Shown here: piece after piece, positions 1 to 9,410 of the stretch
Layout: each line of letters starts with the position of its first letter
Numbering within the stretch: position 1 is the first letter of the stretch
Assembly (NCBI RefSeq): GCF_003315415.1
Contig: NZ_QNSB01000003.1
Location: 62,001-126,000 of the forward strand
Source: Brevibacterium sanguinis
Lineage (GTDB): Bacteria > Actinomycetota > Actinomycetes > Actinomycetales > Brevibacteriaceae
Direction: 5' to 3'
DNA length: 64,000 nt
Made by a program: the position numbers and the translations under genes
The notes under the pieces: model-generated
Seen by the model: the letters and a program-made list of their open reading frames with translations, nothing else
Told to the model about the DNA's origin: nothing
The model's database searches: none

Positions 1-46
1 TGCGGGACGCGGCGCCGTCGGCACCCGAGAAGTCAGAGGACGGTCC

Positions 47-844
47 ATGAGAATCGCACTTGCGCAGATCAACTCCACCACCGACGTCGCGGCGAACCTG
101 GCCAAGGTCGAGGACTTCACGCGCCGCGCGGCCGACTCGGGAGCCGAACTCGTCGTCTTCCCCGAGGCGACGATGTCGGCCTTCAACCGGGAACTACGGG
201 GCCAGGCCGACGAGCACCTGCCGTCATGGCAGGCGTCGCTGGCGAACCTCGCCGCCGAGACCGGGACCATCGTCGTCGTCGGGGAGTTCGCCGCGGCCGA
301 GGACAAGGTCATCAACCTGCTCGCCGCCTACTACCCGGACGGGAGTCGCGCCGAGTACGCGAAGATCCACCTCTACGACGCGTTCGGCTTCAAGGAGTCG
401 GAGACCGTCGTCCCCGGGGAGGAGCCGCTCCTCATCGATGTCGCCGGTGAGGAGATCGGTTTGACGATCTGCTACGACATCCGGTTCCCGAAGCTGTACG
501 CCGAGGTCAGCCGCCGCGGTGCGCGGATCGCCATCGTCTCCGCCTCGTGGGGCGCCGGCCCCGGCAAGGTCGAGCAGTGGCAGGTCCTGGCCCGGGCCAG
601 GGCGCTCGACTCCAATATGTTCATCATCGCCCTGGGGCAGGCGGACCCGCAGGTCACCGGGGTCGAGGTCCCGAAGAATGGGCCCACCGGAGTGGGCCAC
701 AGCCTCGTCGTCGATCCGTTCGGCCGGGTCGTCGTCGAACTCGGCGGCGAGGAGGCCCTGGAGGTCGTCGACGTCGATCCGTCCGTCGCCGACGAGGCCG
801 CCACGGCGATCCCCGTCCTCGCCAACGCGAAGCTCGGGTACTGA
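47..844 (+). CDS. Carbon-nitrogen hydrolase (nitrilase superfamily amidase)
   Basis: 265-residue cytosolic amidohydrolase of the nitrilase superfamily, which hydrolyses non-peptide C-N bonds. The family's Glu-Lys-Cys catalytic triad is present: Glu40 in FPEATMSAF, Lys106 in YAKIHLYD and Cys142 in TICYDIRFP. The length is typical of the single-domain branch that includes omega-amidases and deaminated-glutathione amidases. The ATG has only a weak upstream purine stretch, and the first 46 bases of the window show no other gene. The gene stands alone and converges on accE/accD. The substrate cannot be read from sequence. Confidence 0.9.
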   Translation: MRIALAQINSTTDVAANLAKVEDFTRRAADSGAELVVFPEATMSAFNRELRGQADEHLPSWQASLANLAAETGTIVVVGEFAAAEDKVINLLAAYYPDGSRAEYAKIHLYDAFGFKESETVVPGEEPLLIDVAGEEIGLTICYDIRFPKLYAEVSRRGARIAIVSASWGAGPGKVEQWQVLARARALDSNMFIIALGQADPQVTGVEVPKNGPTGVGHSLVVDPFGRVVVELGGEEALEVVDVDPSVADEAATAIPVLANAKLGY

Positions 845-924
845 GGGCGGCGGCACGTCGCGCCCGGAGGCGCCGGCACCGGGACTCTGAGGGGAAGCCC
901 GGGGCCGGCCAGTGAGGGAGACGG

Positions 925-1203
925 CTAGCGCGAGGTCCAGGTCGCGGGGAGGCGCTTGCGGACGTTGCGTCGCGGGGCGTTGAAGCCGGCGCGGTCGTGC
1001 TTCGTCGTCTCCAGCTGGGCGTGCACGGCGGCCTGATGGGCCGCGTAGGCGGCGGCGACCTGGCGGATGGCCACCACTGCGGCCACGGCAGCGGCGCTGG
1101 CCATCTCCTCGGTCACCGGTTCGCCGTCGTGGGCTCGCACGACGGGTCGTGAGTCCGCACCGGCACCTCCGATCATGTCGGCAGTCTCGACGTCCTCGCT
1201 CAT
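925..1203 (-). CDS. accE: Acyl-CoA carboxylase epsilon subunit
   Basis: 92-residue Ala-rich small protein whose start codon overlaps the stop of the carboxyltransferase beta subunit by 4 bp, so the two are surely co-translated. Position, size, an acidic N-terminus and a basic C-terminal tail (about residues 70-92, with a Trp near the end) match AccE-type subunits, which stabilise AccA3-AccD5 complexes in actinobacteria. Primary sequence is poorly conserved in this family, so the call rests mainly on context. The biotin-carboxylase/BCCP alpha subunit is not in the window. Confidence 0.8.
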   Translation of the reverse strand: MSEDVETADMIGGAGADSRPVVRAHDGEPVTEEMASAAAVAAVVAIRQVAAAYAAHQAAVHAQLETTKHDRAGFNAPRRNVRKRLPATWTSR

Positions 1204-2780
1204 AGGGGGATGTTACCGTGCTTGCGCGCCGGCGCGTCGACATGCTTGTTCTTCAGCGCCCGCAGGGCGCGGACGATGCGGCCGCGGGTCTCGCTCGGAC
1301 GGATGACCGCGTCGATGTAGCCCTCCTCGGCGGCCAGATACGGATTGAGCAGGGCATCCTCGTAGTCCTGGATGAGCTCGGCACGCAGCGCCTCGACGTC
1401 CTCACCGGCCTCCTCGGCGGCTTTGAGCTTGCGGCGGTAGACGATGTTCGCCGCTCCCTGGGCGCCCATCACCGCGATCTGCGCGCTCGGCCAGGCGAGG
1501 TTGATGTCGGCGCCGAGCTGCTTCGACCCCATCACGCAGTACGCTCCGCCGTAGGCCTTGCGGGTGATGAGCGTGATGAGGGGGACCGTCGCCTCGCCGT
1601 AGGCGTAGATGAGCTTCGCGCCGCGTCGGATGATCCCCCCGTACTCCTGGTCGGTGCCGGGCAGGAAACCCGGGACGTCGACGAAGGTGAGGATGGGGAT
1701 GTTGAAGGCGTCGCACATCCTGACGAAACGGGCGGCCTTCTCGGAGGCGTCGATGTCGAGCGTGCCGGCCAGCTGCATGGGCTGATTGGCGATGACTCCC
1801 ACGCTCGTGCCCTCGACGCGACCGAATCCGGTGACGACGTTCGGAGCGAAGAGCTCGGACACCTGGAGGAACTCCCCGTCGTCGAGGACGGTGGTGACGA
1901 CGTCGAGGATGTCGTAGGGCTGGGAGGGCGAATCCGGCATGAGCGCATCGAGCTCTTCGTCCTCCGGGGTCAGTGACAGATCGGACTCGAACACGTCGGC
2001 ATCGGCGGGATCGAGGTTGTTCTGCGGGAGGAACGAGAGCAGGTCGCGCACGTAGTTGAGCGCGTCCTCCTCGTCGGAGGCGAGGTAGTGGGCGTTGCCG
2101 GAGACCGTGTTGTTCGTCCGTCCGCCGCCGAGCTCCTCGTGCCCGACCTCCTCTCCGGTGACCGTCCTGATGACGTCGGGGCCGGTGATGTACATGTGGC
2201 TGGTCTTGTCGACCATGATCGTGACGTCGGTGAGCGCGGGGGAGTAGACGGCGCCGCCGGCCGAGGGTCCCATGATCAGCGAGATCTGCGGGATGACCCC
2301 CGAGGAGGCGACGTTGAGCCGGAAGATCTCGGCGAAGAGGGCGATCGAGCCGACGCCCTCCTGGATCCGGGCCCCTCCCGAGTCGTTGATGCCGATGATC
2401 GGGCAGCCGAGCTTGAGGGCGAGCTCCTGGACCTTGACGATCTTGCGTCCGTTCGCCTCGGCGAGGGATCCGCCGAGGACGGTGAAGTCGTGCGCGAAGA
2501 CGGCGACCGTGCGCCCGTCGATCGTGCCCAGTCCGCAGACGACGCCGTCGCCGTCGGGCCGATTGTCCTGCATCCCGAACTGATGATTGTGGTGCCGGGC
2601 GAACTCGTCGATCTCCTGGAACGACTCCTCATCGAGGAGCGCGTCGATGCGCTCGCGCGCGGTCTGCTTGCCGCGCTTGTGCTGGTTCTCCACCGCCTTC
2701 TCATTGCCGCGGTGGGCCGCGTCGCGGCGCTGGAGGAAGGCATCGATGCGCTCGGCTGTGGTGCGAGGGGTGTGGGTCAT
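1200..2780 (-). CDS. accD: Acyl-CoA carboxylase carboxyltransferase (beta) subunit
   Basis: 526-residue carboxyltransferase that moves CO2 from biotin to acetyl- or propionyl-CoA to give malonyl- or methylmalonyl-CoA. Two crotonase-like halves are visible. The N-terminal half has [21 protein letters not shown] and [16 protein letters not shown]. The C-terminal half has [14 protein letters not shown] and [16 protein letters not shown]. Length and motifs fit AccD5/PccB. The start is supported by a TAGTCT -10-like box 7 nt before the ATG, so the mRNA is probably leaderless. The gene is divergent from birA, which supplies the ligase that biotinylates the partner subunit. Acyl chain preference is not decidable from sequence alone. 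Confidence 0.93.
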   Translation of the reverse strand: MTHTPRTTAERIDAFLQRRDAAHRGNEKAVENQHKRGKQTARERIDALLDEESFQEIDEFARHHNHQFGMQDNRPDGDGVVCGLGTIDGRTVAVFAHDFTVLGGSLAEANGRKIVKVQELALKLGCPIIGINDSGGARIQEGVGSIALFAEIFRLNVASSGVIPQISLIMGPSAGGAVYSPALTDVTIMVDKTSHMYITGPDVIRTVTGEEVGHEELGGGRTNNTVSGNAHYLASDEEDALNYVRDLLSFLPQNNLDPADADVFESDLSLTPEDEELDALMPDSPSQPYDILDVVTTVLDDGEFLQVSELFAPNVVTGFGRVEGTSVGVIANQPMQLAGTLDIDASEKAARFVRMCDAFNIPILTFVDVPGFLPGTDQEYGGIIRRGAKLIYAYGEATVPLITLITRKAYGGAYCVMGSKQLGADINLAWPSAQIAVMGAQGAANIVYRRKLKAAEEAGEDVEALRAELIQDYEDALLNPYLAAEEGYIDAVIRPSETRGRIVRALRALKNKHVDAPARKHGNIPL

Positions 2781-2787
2781 GCGTCCC

Positions 2788-2793
2788 AGACTA
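2788..2793 (-). promoter_or_regulatory. -10 box of accD (leaderless type)
   Basis: TAGTCT on the minus strand, then 7 nt (gggacgc), then the accD ATG. There is no room for a ribosome binding site, so transcription probably starts at or next to the start codon. The -35 region would overlap that of divergent birA. Confidence 0.55.
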
Positions 2794-2836
2794 TCGAGGA
2801 GCGGCGCGTTCGTTGTGCACTGTCGCCAAAAGAATC

Positions 2837-2842
2837 TAAAGT
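2837..2842 (+). promoter_or_regulatory. -10 box of birA (leaderless type)
   Basis: TAAAGT lies 6 nt before the birA GTG, with TTGTGC 18 nt upstream (2813-2818) as a possible -35. The spacing implies a leaderless transcript. Confidence 0.5.
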
Positions 2843-2848
2843 GGACTG

Positions 2849-3748
2849 GTGAACAGCCAACACACTTCCCTCCTCGTCGACGTGGATTCCGTCCGTGCCG
2901 AAGCCCGCGCCGACGGGCTCGATCTGCCCCTCGTCATCTGGGACGAGTCCTGCTCTTCGACGAATGACGAACTGGCTGGTCTCGTCACCGGTGCGACCTC
3001 CCTCGCCGCGGCGGCCGCCGGTCGTGGGCTCACCGTCAGCGCCGCCGCGGGCGTTGATCCCTCGGCTCCGCCGCGTGAGTACACGATCCGCGGCACCGAT
3101 CATCAGAACGCCGGCCACGGCCGACTCGGGCGCACCTGGACCGTGCCGCCCCGCCGATCGCTGACGTTCTCGATCCTCCTCGGTCCCGGTGCCATGGTCG
3201 GCTCCTGGGGGTGGATCCCGCTCCTGGCCGGAGAGGCCGTCCGCGCCGCGATCGCCGAGGCGGGGGTTCCCGCCGTGCTCAAGTGGCCCAACGATGTGCT
3301 CACCCCCGCAGGGGACAAGCTCTGCGGCATCCTCGCCCGGATCGAGTCCCGAGCGGGTCTGCCTCAGATCGTCCTCGGCATGGGGATCAACACCCGGCTC
3401 GGCAAAGCCGATCTGCCGCGCGAGACGGCGAGTTCGCTGGCGATCGAGAAGGGCACCGACGGGTCGGAGATCGACCACGGCCAGCTCGTCGTCTCGGTGC
3501 TCAGGCGCTTCATCCCCGCCTATCGGGAGCTCATCGACGGCGGCGAGGAGGAGTTCGGCTCCAGCACCACGGCCGCGGCCGTGCGGGAGAACATGGTGAC
3601 CCTGGGCGCCCTGGTCAGGGTCGAACGTCCCGACGGGAGCAGCATCGTCGGTCGCGCGACCGGACTCGACGCCGGGGGAGACCTCGTCCTCGACGGCGAC
3701 CGCACCTTCAGTGCCGGCGACGTCCACCACCTGAGGATGGCCGAATGA
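2849..3748 (+). CDS. birA: Biotin--[acetyl-CoA-carboxylase] ligase
   Basis: 299-residue ligase that activates biotin as biotinyl-AMP and attaches it to the carrier lysine of acyl-CoA carboxylase. It shows SCSSTNDE (substrate entry), [16 protein letters not shown] (the glycine-rich biotinyl-AMP loop), LKWPNDVL (catalytic lysine region), GILARIES and GMGINT. No N-terminal helix-turn-helix precedes the catalytic domain, so this is a monofunctional enzyme rather than a BirA repressor. A 20-residue insertion just before the GRLGRTW loop (around residues 65-85) is slightly unusual. The gene is divergent from accD, which fits its role. Its stop codon overlaps the cyclase start by 4 bp. Confidence 0.93.
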   Translation: MNSQHTSLLVDVDSVRAEARADGLDLPLVIWDESCSSTNDELAGLVTGATSLAAAAAGRGLTVSAAAGVDPSAPPREYTIRGTDHQNAGHGRLGRTWTVPPRRSLTFSILLGPGAMVGSWGWIPLLAGEAVRAAIAEAGVPAVLKWPNDVLTPAGDKLCGILARIESRAGLPQIVLGMGINTRLGKADLPRETASSLAIEKGTDGSEIDHGQLVVSVLRRFIPAYRELIDGGEEEFGSSTTAAAVRENMVTLGALVRVERPDGSSIVGRATGLDAGGDLVLDGDRTFSAGDVHHLRMAE

Positions 3749-5238
3749 CCGAGAGCCCGGATCAGCCCGAGGACCAGCGGCGCGCCCACCCGCGGCCCGA
3801 CGCATCCGGAACCGAGGAGTCGACAGTCGGCGTATCCACGGCCTCGGAGCCCGGACCACCGCAGCCCGACACATCCCGTGCGGACGAGAACCCGGCCGCC
3901 GACGCACAGCCGCGCTCGGACCGCTCGCGTCCCGACGATCCGCGAGTCGTCTCCGATTCGCGCCGAGGAGGCGACGACACCCCGGTGCCGCCCGCCGCCT
4001 CGGCGGAAGTGGACGAGGCGCAACCCCGGACGAGCGCGATGCCGATCGTCGAGGGGCCGACGCACACCGTCGAGCGCGGCGACGACGCCGTCGAGCGTGG
4101 CGACGACGCGGGCGATTTCGCGGGAGGACTCCACTCGGATCCGAGGACCGCGGCACTCGACGTCGTCGAGGATGCCGAGGACAGCACGATCGACGAGACG
4201 CGCAGCGCCGCGGAACGGCTCGAGGAGATCCTCCTCGACGGCAAGCGGGTGCTCGATCGCCGGGAGGCAGCGAAGCTCGGCGGCATCTCGACCGTGTCGG
4301 CGCGGAAGATGTGGCGCGCGCTGGGCATGCCGCAGGCCGGCGAGGACGAGAAGGCCTACACCGTCTCCGATGCCCACGCCCTGCGGATCTGGGCGAAGCC
4401 CGTGGCCGACGGCCTCATCGACCAGGAGACCGCGCTGTCGCTGGCCCGAGCGATCGGCCAGACGACCGACCGCCTCGTCGTGTGGCAGATGGAGACGCTC
4501 GTCGAGTTCCTCACCGAGGAGAAGGGGCTGACGGATCCCGAGGCCCGTCGCGACGCGCTCCAGGTCCTCGAGGAGATGGTCGACCCGCTCCAGCGGATGC
4601 TCACGTACTCGTGGCGGCGCAACCTCGCCGAGGCGATGGGCCGCCTCAACGTCAACGTCTCCCAGGGACTGGCCATGGACAACCGGCAGGGCTGGTACGA
4701 CTCGTCGATGCCGCTGGCCCGCGCAGTCGGCTTCATCGACCTCGTCTCCTACACGCGGCTGTCACAGAAGATGGAGCCCAGGCAGCTGGCGAACATGGTC
4801 CAGAAGTTCCAGGGGATCGCCTACAACATCGTCTCCGCCGGGGGCGGTCGCGTGATCAAGACCGTCGGCGACGAGGTCTTCTTCGCGGCGGAGACTCCCA
4901 CCGCGGGCGCGGAGATCGCGATGACCCTGATGGAGCGGGTCTCGGCGGAGGAGGATCTGCCGCAGGCACGGGTCGGGTTCGCCTGGGGTCGGGTGCTGTC
5001 CCGCCTCGGCGACATCTTCGGGTCGAGCGTCAACCTCGCCGCGCGCCTGACCGCGGTGGCCGAGCCGGGAACAATCTACACCGACGAAGAGACCGCGCGG
5101 GTGCTCTCGACCTCGGACGCCTATGTGTTCGAGCCACGCGAGTCGCTGACGCTGCAGGGCCTCGGGGAGACCGGGGTGCGGAAGATGACTCGGGGAACCG
5201 CCGCCCGGATGCAGCTCGACATCGAGGACGAGGCCTGA
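3745..5238 (+). CDS. Class III adenylate/guanylate cyclase with N-terminal regulatory domain
   Basis: 497-residue cyclase predicted to make cAMP. Residues 1-150 are acidic and apparently disordered, and include a tandem VERGDDA repeat. Residues about 160-310 hold an HTH-like stretch (EAAKLGGISTVSARKMWRALG) and helices resembling the autoinhibitory regulatory domain of pH-sensing Rv1264-type cyclases. The C-terminal catalytic domain carries both metal aspartates (Asp332 in GFIDLVSYT, Asp376 in TVGDEVFF), the lysine in VIKTVGDE and the transition-state Asn/Arg in SSVNLAARL, so it looks active. No membrane segment is present. The ATG overlaps the birA stop (ATGA), implying translational coupling. 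Confidence 0.88.
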   Translation: MTESPDQPEDQRRAHPRPDASGTEESTVGVSTASEPGPPQPDTSRADENPAADAQPRSDRSRPDDPRVVSDSRRGGDDTPVPPAASAEVDEAQPRTSAMPIVEGPTHTVERGDDAVERGDDAGDFAGGLHSDPRTAALDVVEDAEDSTIDETRSAAERLEEILLDGKRVLDRREAAKLGGISTVSARKMWRALGMPQAGEDEKAYTVSDAHALRIWAKPVADGLIDQETALSLARAIGQTTDRLVVWQMETLVEFLTEEKGLTDPEARRDALQVLEEMVDPLQRMLTYSWRRNLAEAMGRLNVNVSQGLAMDNRQGWYDSSMPLARAVGFIDLVSYTRLSQKMEPRQLANMVQKFQGIAYNIVSAGGGRVIKTVGDEVFFAAETPTAGAEIAMTLMERVSAEEDLPQARVGFAWGRVLSRLGDIFGSSVNLAARLTAVAEPGTIYTDEETARVLSTSDAYVFEPRESLTLQGLGETGVRKMTRGTAARMQLDIEDEA

Positions 5239-5331
5239 CAGGTCCCGGCCCCGGCACCCCACCGGTCCCAGCCCGAGAGACCGTCGCGGTCCGAGCGATC
5301 CGCTGCGACCGAGCGCGCCCGAAACGCTCGT

Positions 5332-5389
5332 CCTACAGTTGGCGTCATTCTGTCGTGCTGCACGGCGCGGTTGTCGAGCTGACTGTAGG
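5332..5389. terminator. Inverted repeat between convergent cyclase and topoisomerase genes
   Basis: CCTACAGT (5332-5339) pairs with ACTGTAGG (5382-5389) across a 42-nt loop in the convergent gap. The large loop and lack of a T-tract make this a weak terminator candidate. Confidence 0.25.
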
Positions 5390-5446
5390 GAGTGCGCACG
5401 GAACGCTCTGACATGGAGCGGACTGGAAGACGTGTCACTCCGGGTT

Positions 5447-5484
5447 GGGACTGAGCGGCCGGGTGGGGACTGAGCGGCCGGGTG
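5447..5484. repeat. Exact 19-bp tandem duplication
   Basis: gggactgagcggccgggtg occurs twice, head to tail (5447-5465 and 5466-5484), ending 9 bp before the stop codon of the leftward topoisomerase gene. It looks like a local slippage product. No function is evident. Confidence 0.9.
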
Positions 5485-5493
5485 CGGTTCGGG

Positions 5494-8319
5494 TCAGAAC
5501 AGGGCGGAGTCGTCGTCATCGTCGTCGTGCGAGACGATGACGACGTCGTCGGTGTCCATCTTCGACCGGGCGATCGCCTCCTTGGCGTCGTCGAGATCGA
5601 GCTGGAGATCATCGAGCCCCGCCGCGAGACCCTGCCCGCCCCGAGAGGCGGCGGACGAACCGCGCGAACGCGAGCCTGGCGCGGCGCCAGCGGACTCGGA
5701 GCCGTCGACGAGGCGGATGCCGTCCACCTCGTCGAGCACACCCTGACCGTCACCCGCGCTTCCACGCCCGCGGCCCGCACCCGGACCGCTCACGCCTGTA
5801 CCGTCGTCGTCCGGAGTCAGGTCGCCGTCGTCCGGACCCGGATCGCCGGTCCGCGGATCGCCGGGCCCGCCGAGGCGGGGGAGCGCACCGATGACATCGA
5901 TCTTCGACTCGAGCGGCGAGCCGGTGGCATCGCGCCTCGAGGTGTCCGCGGGCAGCGTCCGCGCGCCGCCCGCCAGGGCCGCGGCCTGCGGGGAGTCGCC
6001 GACCCAGGCCAGCGACAGCTCGGTCTCTCCCTTGAGGAAGCGGTGGGCGCGCACGCCGGAGGTGGCCCGCCCCTTGGTCGGGAACTCGGAGAACTCGGTG
6101 ACCTTGATCGAGGAGGAGGGCGCGCCGTAGAAGTTCTCACCGCTGGCCACCGTCACCACCTTGAACGACGCGGCATCGACGCCATCGTCGGCACCTGCGT
6201 CCGCCTCCTTGGGCACCATGCCGAAGAAGATCGCCCGGGCCTCGGCGGCGAGCTTGATCCCGGCCACGCCCGAGGCGCTCCACCCCTGCGCGCGGAGGCC
6301 GGAGGCGTCGAAGGCGAGCAGCTGCGCGTTCGAGGTGACGAACACGGCGAGCGATTCGTCGATGTCATCGGGCTGGGCGACCCCGATGACGAAGTCCTTG
6401 CCCTTGAGCCCGATCGCCTCCCACTCGTCCTTGTTCGGCTTCGACGCCACCGACACCCGCTTGACGACGCCCTCCGCGGTGCCGAGGACGAACTCGCGGT
6501 CGAGATCGATGAGGCCGACGACCTTCTCCGACTTCGGCAGGCCCATGTACTCGGCGATCTTCACGCCGCCGGCGACTGTCGGCCGCACGGCGGCCGGAGG
6601 CAGCGCCGGGAGGTCGACGACCTCGACGACCTGCAGACGACCCGTCGAGGTCAGCGCCCCGACCCGGCCCCGGGTGGTGGTGACCACCTCGGCGGTCAGG
6701 GCATCGTGGCTGGCCCGCTTGCCCGACCGCGGCAGGACGGCGGCGTCGTTCGTCCGGGCGATGCGCCCGGAGGTCGACAGCAGCACGCGGCACGGCGAGT
6801 CCGCGATCGTGAGATCCGCGGGCACCTTCTTCCCCTTCGCCGACAGCTCCTTCATCGATCCCTCGATGAGGACGGTCCGACGCGGCGATCCGATGACCTC
6901 CGCGGTGGCCTCGAGCTCCGTGGCGACGAGCTCGCGCAGACGCGACTCATCGGCGAGCAATCCCTCGAGGTGCTCGATGCGCTTCCTCAGCTCGTCGCGT
7001 TCGGTCTCGAGCTCGAGCCGGGAGAACTTCGTCAGACGGCGCAGCTGCAGGTCGAGGATGTAGGTGGCCTGCAGCTCGGAGAGCTCGAAGACATCCATGA
7101 GGCGGGCGCGAGCGGTCCCGGCGTCGTCGGAGGAGCGGATGAGCTGGATGACCTCGTCGATATCGAGGATCGCGATGAGCAGGCCCTCGACGAGGTGGAG
7201 GCGGTCCTTGGCCTTCCCGAGCTGGAACACGGTCCGCCGCCGGACCACGTCGATGCGGTGGGAGAGGTAGACGGTGAGGAGCTCGCGCAGACCCAGGGTC
7301 CGCGGCTGTCCCTCGACGAGGCAGACGTTGTTGATGCCGAAGGATTCCTCGAGCGGGGTCTGCCGGTAGAGCTCGGCGAGCACGGCCTCGGGATTGAAGC
7401 CGTTCTTGACGCCGATGACCAGGCGCAGGCCGTTCTTGCGGTCGGAGTAGTCGTCGATGGAGGCGATGCCCATGAGCTTCTTCGCCCCGACCGCGTCCTT
7501 GACCTTGGCGACGACCTTCTCCGGGCCGACGAGGAACGGCAGCTCGGTGACGACGATGCCCTTGCGGCGGGCGTTGATGTTCTCGATCGTCGCCGTCGCC
7601 CGGGTCCGGAACGTCCCGCGGCCCGATTCATAGGCCTCGCGGACCCCGTCGAGTCCGATGATCCTGCCGCCGCTGGGCAGATCGGGGCCCGGGATGAAGC
7701 GCATCAACTCGGCCAGGCTCGCCTCGGGGTTACGGATGAGGTGACAGCAGGCCGCGATGACCTCACCGGGGTTGTGGGGAGCCATGTTCGTCGCCATTCC
7801 CACCGCGATGCCCGACGCGCCGTTGATGAGGAGGTTCGGGAAGGCGCTCGGCAGGACCTCGGGCTGGGTCAGCGTGTTGTCGTAGTTGCCGACGAAGTCG
7901 ACGACGTCCTCGTCGAGGCCGGCGATCATCTGCATCGAGGCGTTCGTCAGGCGGGCCTCGGTGTATCGGGGGGCGGCCGGCCCGTCGTCGAGCGAACCGA
8001 AGTTGCCGTGCCCGTCGACGAGGGGCACGCGCATGATGAAGTCCTGACTCATCCTGACCAGGGCGTCGTAGATGGCGGTGTCACCGTGAGGATGCAGCTT
8101 GCCCATGACATCGCCGACGATGCGGGAGGACTTGACATGCCCGCGGTCGGGGCGCAGACCCATGTCGCCCATCTGGTAGACGATGCGGCGCTGCACCGGC
8201 TTGAGGCCGTCCCTGGCATCGGGAAGGGCGCGGGAGTAGATGACCGAATAGGCGTATTCGAGGAACGAACTCTCCATCTCCGCCGAGACGTCGACGTCGA
8301 TGACTCTGCCTTCGGTCAT
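5494..8319 (-). CDS. parC: Type IIA DNA topoisomerase subunit A (topoisomerase IV / ParC type)
   Basis: 941-residue DNA-breaking subunit. The N-terminal core has the quinolone-pocket sequence [22 protein letters not shown] (Thr81, Asp85) and the catalytic tyrosine Tyr119 in PRYTEARL. The breakage-rejoining domain is followed by a beta-pinwheel region (about residues 510-800) in which I see no QRRGGKG-type GyrA box. This favours topoisomerase IV over gyrase; gyrA normally sits near the chromosome origin. The last ~130 residues are a low-complexity acidic tail ([16 protein letters not shown]) not found in standard ParC. A GAAGGAG site precedes the ATG. The matching B subunit is outside the window. 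Confidence 0.88.
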   Translation of the reverse strand: MTEGRVIDVDVSAEMESSFLEYAYSVIYSRALPDARDGLKPVQRRIVYQMGDMGLRPDRGHVKSSRIVGDVMGKLHPHGDTAIYDALVRMSQDFIMRVPLVDGHGNFGSLDDGPAAPRYTEARLTNASMQMIAGLDEDVVDFVGNYDNTLTQPEVLPSAFPNLLINGASGIAVGMATNMAPHNPGEVIAACCHLIRNPEASLAELMRFIPGPDLPSGGRIIGLDGVREAYESGRGTFRTRATATIENINARRKGIVVTELPFLVGPEKVVAKVKDAVGAKKLMGIASIDDYSDRKNGLRLVIGVKNGFNPEAVLAELYRQTPLEESFGINNVCLVEGQPRTLGLRELLTVYLSHRIDVVRRRTVFQLGKAKDRLHLVEGLLIAILDIDEVIQLIRSSDDAGTARARLMDVFELSELQATYILDLQLRRLTKFSRLELETERDELRKRIEHLEGLLADESRLRELVATELEATAEVIGSPRRTVLIEGSMKELSAKGKKVPADLTIADSPCRVLLSTSGRIARTNDAAVLPRSGKRASHDALTAEVVTTTRGRVGALTSTGRLQVVEVVDLPALPPAAVRPTVAGGVKIAEYMGLPKSEKVVGLIDLDREFVLGTAEGVVKRVSVASKPNKDEWEAIGLKGKDFVIGVAQPDDIDESLAVFVTSNAQLLAFDASGLRAQGWSASGVAGIKLAAEARAIFFGMVPKEADAGADDGVDAASFKVVTVASGENFYGAPSSSIKVTEFSEFPTKGRATSGVRAHRFLKGETELSLAWVGDSPQAAALAGGARTLPADTSRRDATGSPLESKIDVIGALPRLGGPGDPRTGDPGPDDGDLTPDDDGTGVSGPGAGRGRGSAGDGQGVLDEVDGIRLVDGSESAGAAPGSRSRGSSAASRGGQGLAAGLDDLQLDLDDAKEAIARSKMDTDDVVIVSHDDDDDDSALF

Positions 8320-8485
8320 GGAACTCCTTCACGCGCACGAACTGGATCGGCCGGCGGGCCAGCGATCCGCCGAGGCGAATCCGCAGGATGCGCGGCACCC
8401 GTCGATTCTAGCGTTCTATTTGAGTTCTACCGGTCAGGGGCGCCTCGAGCGGTCCCGTGTCGCCCGAGATCGGCCCGCGGGCACC

Positions 8486-9040
8486 TCAGGCGGTGGCTGT
8501 GTTGTCACGCATCCACTGGAGCACATCGTGGACGTAGCCCTCGAGGTTCTCCCGCCTCGCGGTGCCGGCCATGAGCTCGCGGGTCATCACGCCCATCATC
8601 GCGCAGTTGACGCGGCGGGCGACCTCTTCGCTCACCCCGCCGACGCGCACGACGTACTCGTCGAAGTTGCGCAGGTTCTTCTCCTTGGCCGCCTGCGCCT
8701 CGGTGGGAAGCGCGGGGTCGAGGCTGAGCATGACCATCGCATAGAAGCGGTTGCGGTCGGTCGTCAGCCAGTTCATGCAGAAGTCGACGGCCAGCTCGTC
8801 GGGCGACCTGTCGGAGCTCATCTGGGTATGGGGCAGCCGCTCGAGCTGCAGGGAGTTGAGTTCGCCGATGCGTTCCATGATCCCGGTGATCAGGGCGTCG
8901 CGGGTGCGATAGACATTGGAGGTGGAGCCCACCGGCAGTCCGGCCAGTGCGTCGACGGCGCGGTGGGTGAGTCCGCGGACTCCTTGCTCTGCGACGACGG
9001 CAATGGCGGAATCCGTGACGACGTCCCTACGGGAGATCAT
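8486..9040 (-). CDS. TetR-family transcriptional regulator
   Basis: 184-residue one-component repressor-type regulator. Residues about 5-50 form the TetR helix-turn-helix (ITDSAIAVVAEQG-like first helix, then GLTHRAVDALAGLPVGSTSNVYRTRDAL). The remaining helical part is the ligand/dimer domain. It stands alone, 166 bp from the topoisomerase gene start. It is followed upstream by 370 bp of non-coding DNA holding an inverted repeat at 9126-9151 that could be its operator, which suggests autoregulation. The ligand is unknown. Confidence 0.85.
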   Translation of the reverse strand: MISRRDVVTDSAIAVVAEQGVRGLTHRAVDALAGLPVGSTSNVYRTRDALITGIMERIGELNSLQLERLPHTQMSSDRSPDELAVDFCMNWLTTDRNRFYAMVMLSLDPALPTEAQAAKEKNLRNFDEYVVRVGGVSEEVARRVNCAMMGVMTRELMAGTARRENLEGYVHDVLQWMRDNTATA

Positions 9041-9125
9041 TTCTTGAGGCCTCGCTCTCTTTCGACACCTCGAACGGAGGCATCTTCTCGGGGTGAGTGA
9101 CCAACATCGGTCGTGTCAAGCCTTC

Positions 9126-9151
9126 AGCACAACTTCATAACGTTTTGTGCT
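9126..9151. promoter_or_regulatory. Candidate TetR operator (inverted repeat)
   Basis: AGCACAA (9126-9132), a 12-nt centre, then TTGTGCT (9145-9151), flanked by TCAAGC (9116-9121) and GCTTGA (9149-9154). It lies 86 bp before the tetR start in AT-rich DNA. Assignment to the adjacent TetR protein is inference. Confidence 0.45.
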
Positions 9152-9362
9152 TGAACGGATACCGACATTACCTGTCGAAGCTGGTCATTGGTATATGACT
9201 CGCTGAGTTTCTTCGTTTAGCGGCCAGGTTCCCACTCAAAGGGACGAATTGCGCCGGCAATCACCTCCGTCGCCTTTCGGCAGTGCAGGTGTCATCGCCG
9301 CCGACAGCCGATCCGCTCTCGCGGCGCAGCTCAGCCGCAGGCGCACGGCACTGCAGGTGCAG

Positions 9363-9394
9363 GCGATCGGCACAGCAGATGCGGTGCCGATCGC
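9363..9394 (-). terminator. Terminator hairpin of the acetyltransferase gene
   Basis: An 11-bp perfect stem (GCGATCGGCAC / GTGCCGATCGC) with a 10-nt loop lies 17 bp beyond the stop codon of the leftward acetyltransferase gene. No T-run follows, as is common in high-GC actinobacteria. Confidence 0.6.
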
Positions 9395-9410
9395 AACGCG
9401 ACGGACGTTG

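Larger units (their letters stand above)
9041..9410. other. 370-bp gene-free stretch upstream of the TetR gene
   Basis: This non-coding interval between the TetR start and the 3' end of the acetyltransferase gene is clearly AT-richer than its surroundings at about 9100-9250. It holds one inverted repeat (9126-9151) and one terminator hairpin (9363-9394). I see no RNA gene or convincing small ORF in it. Confidence 0.7.

Noticed and set aside
5482..8574. 1030-codon open frame antisense to the topoisomerase gene
   Set aside because: Shadow of the GC-rich topoisomerase frame; no recognisable domain in a long Arg/Asp-rich translation.
9041..9410. tRNA or small RNA gene in the largest gap
   Set aside because: No cloverleaf, anticodon-loop pattern or promoter-terminator pair reading outward was found; the hairpin there fits the 3' end of the acetyltransferase gene.
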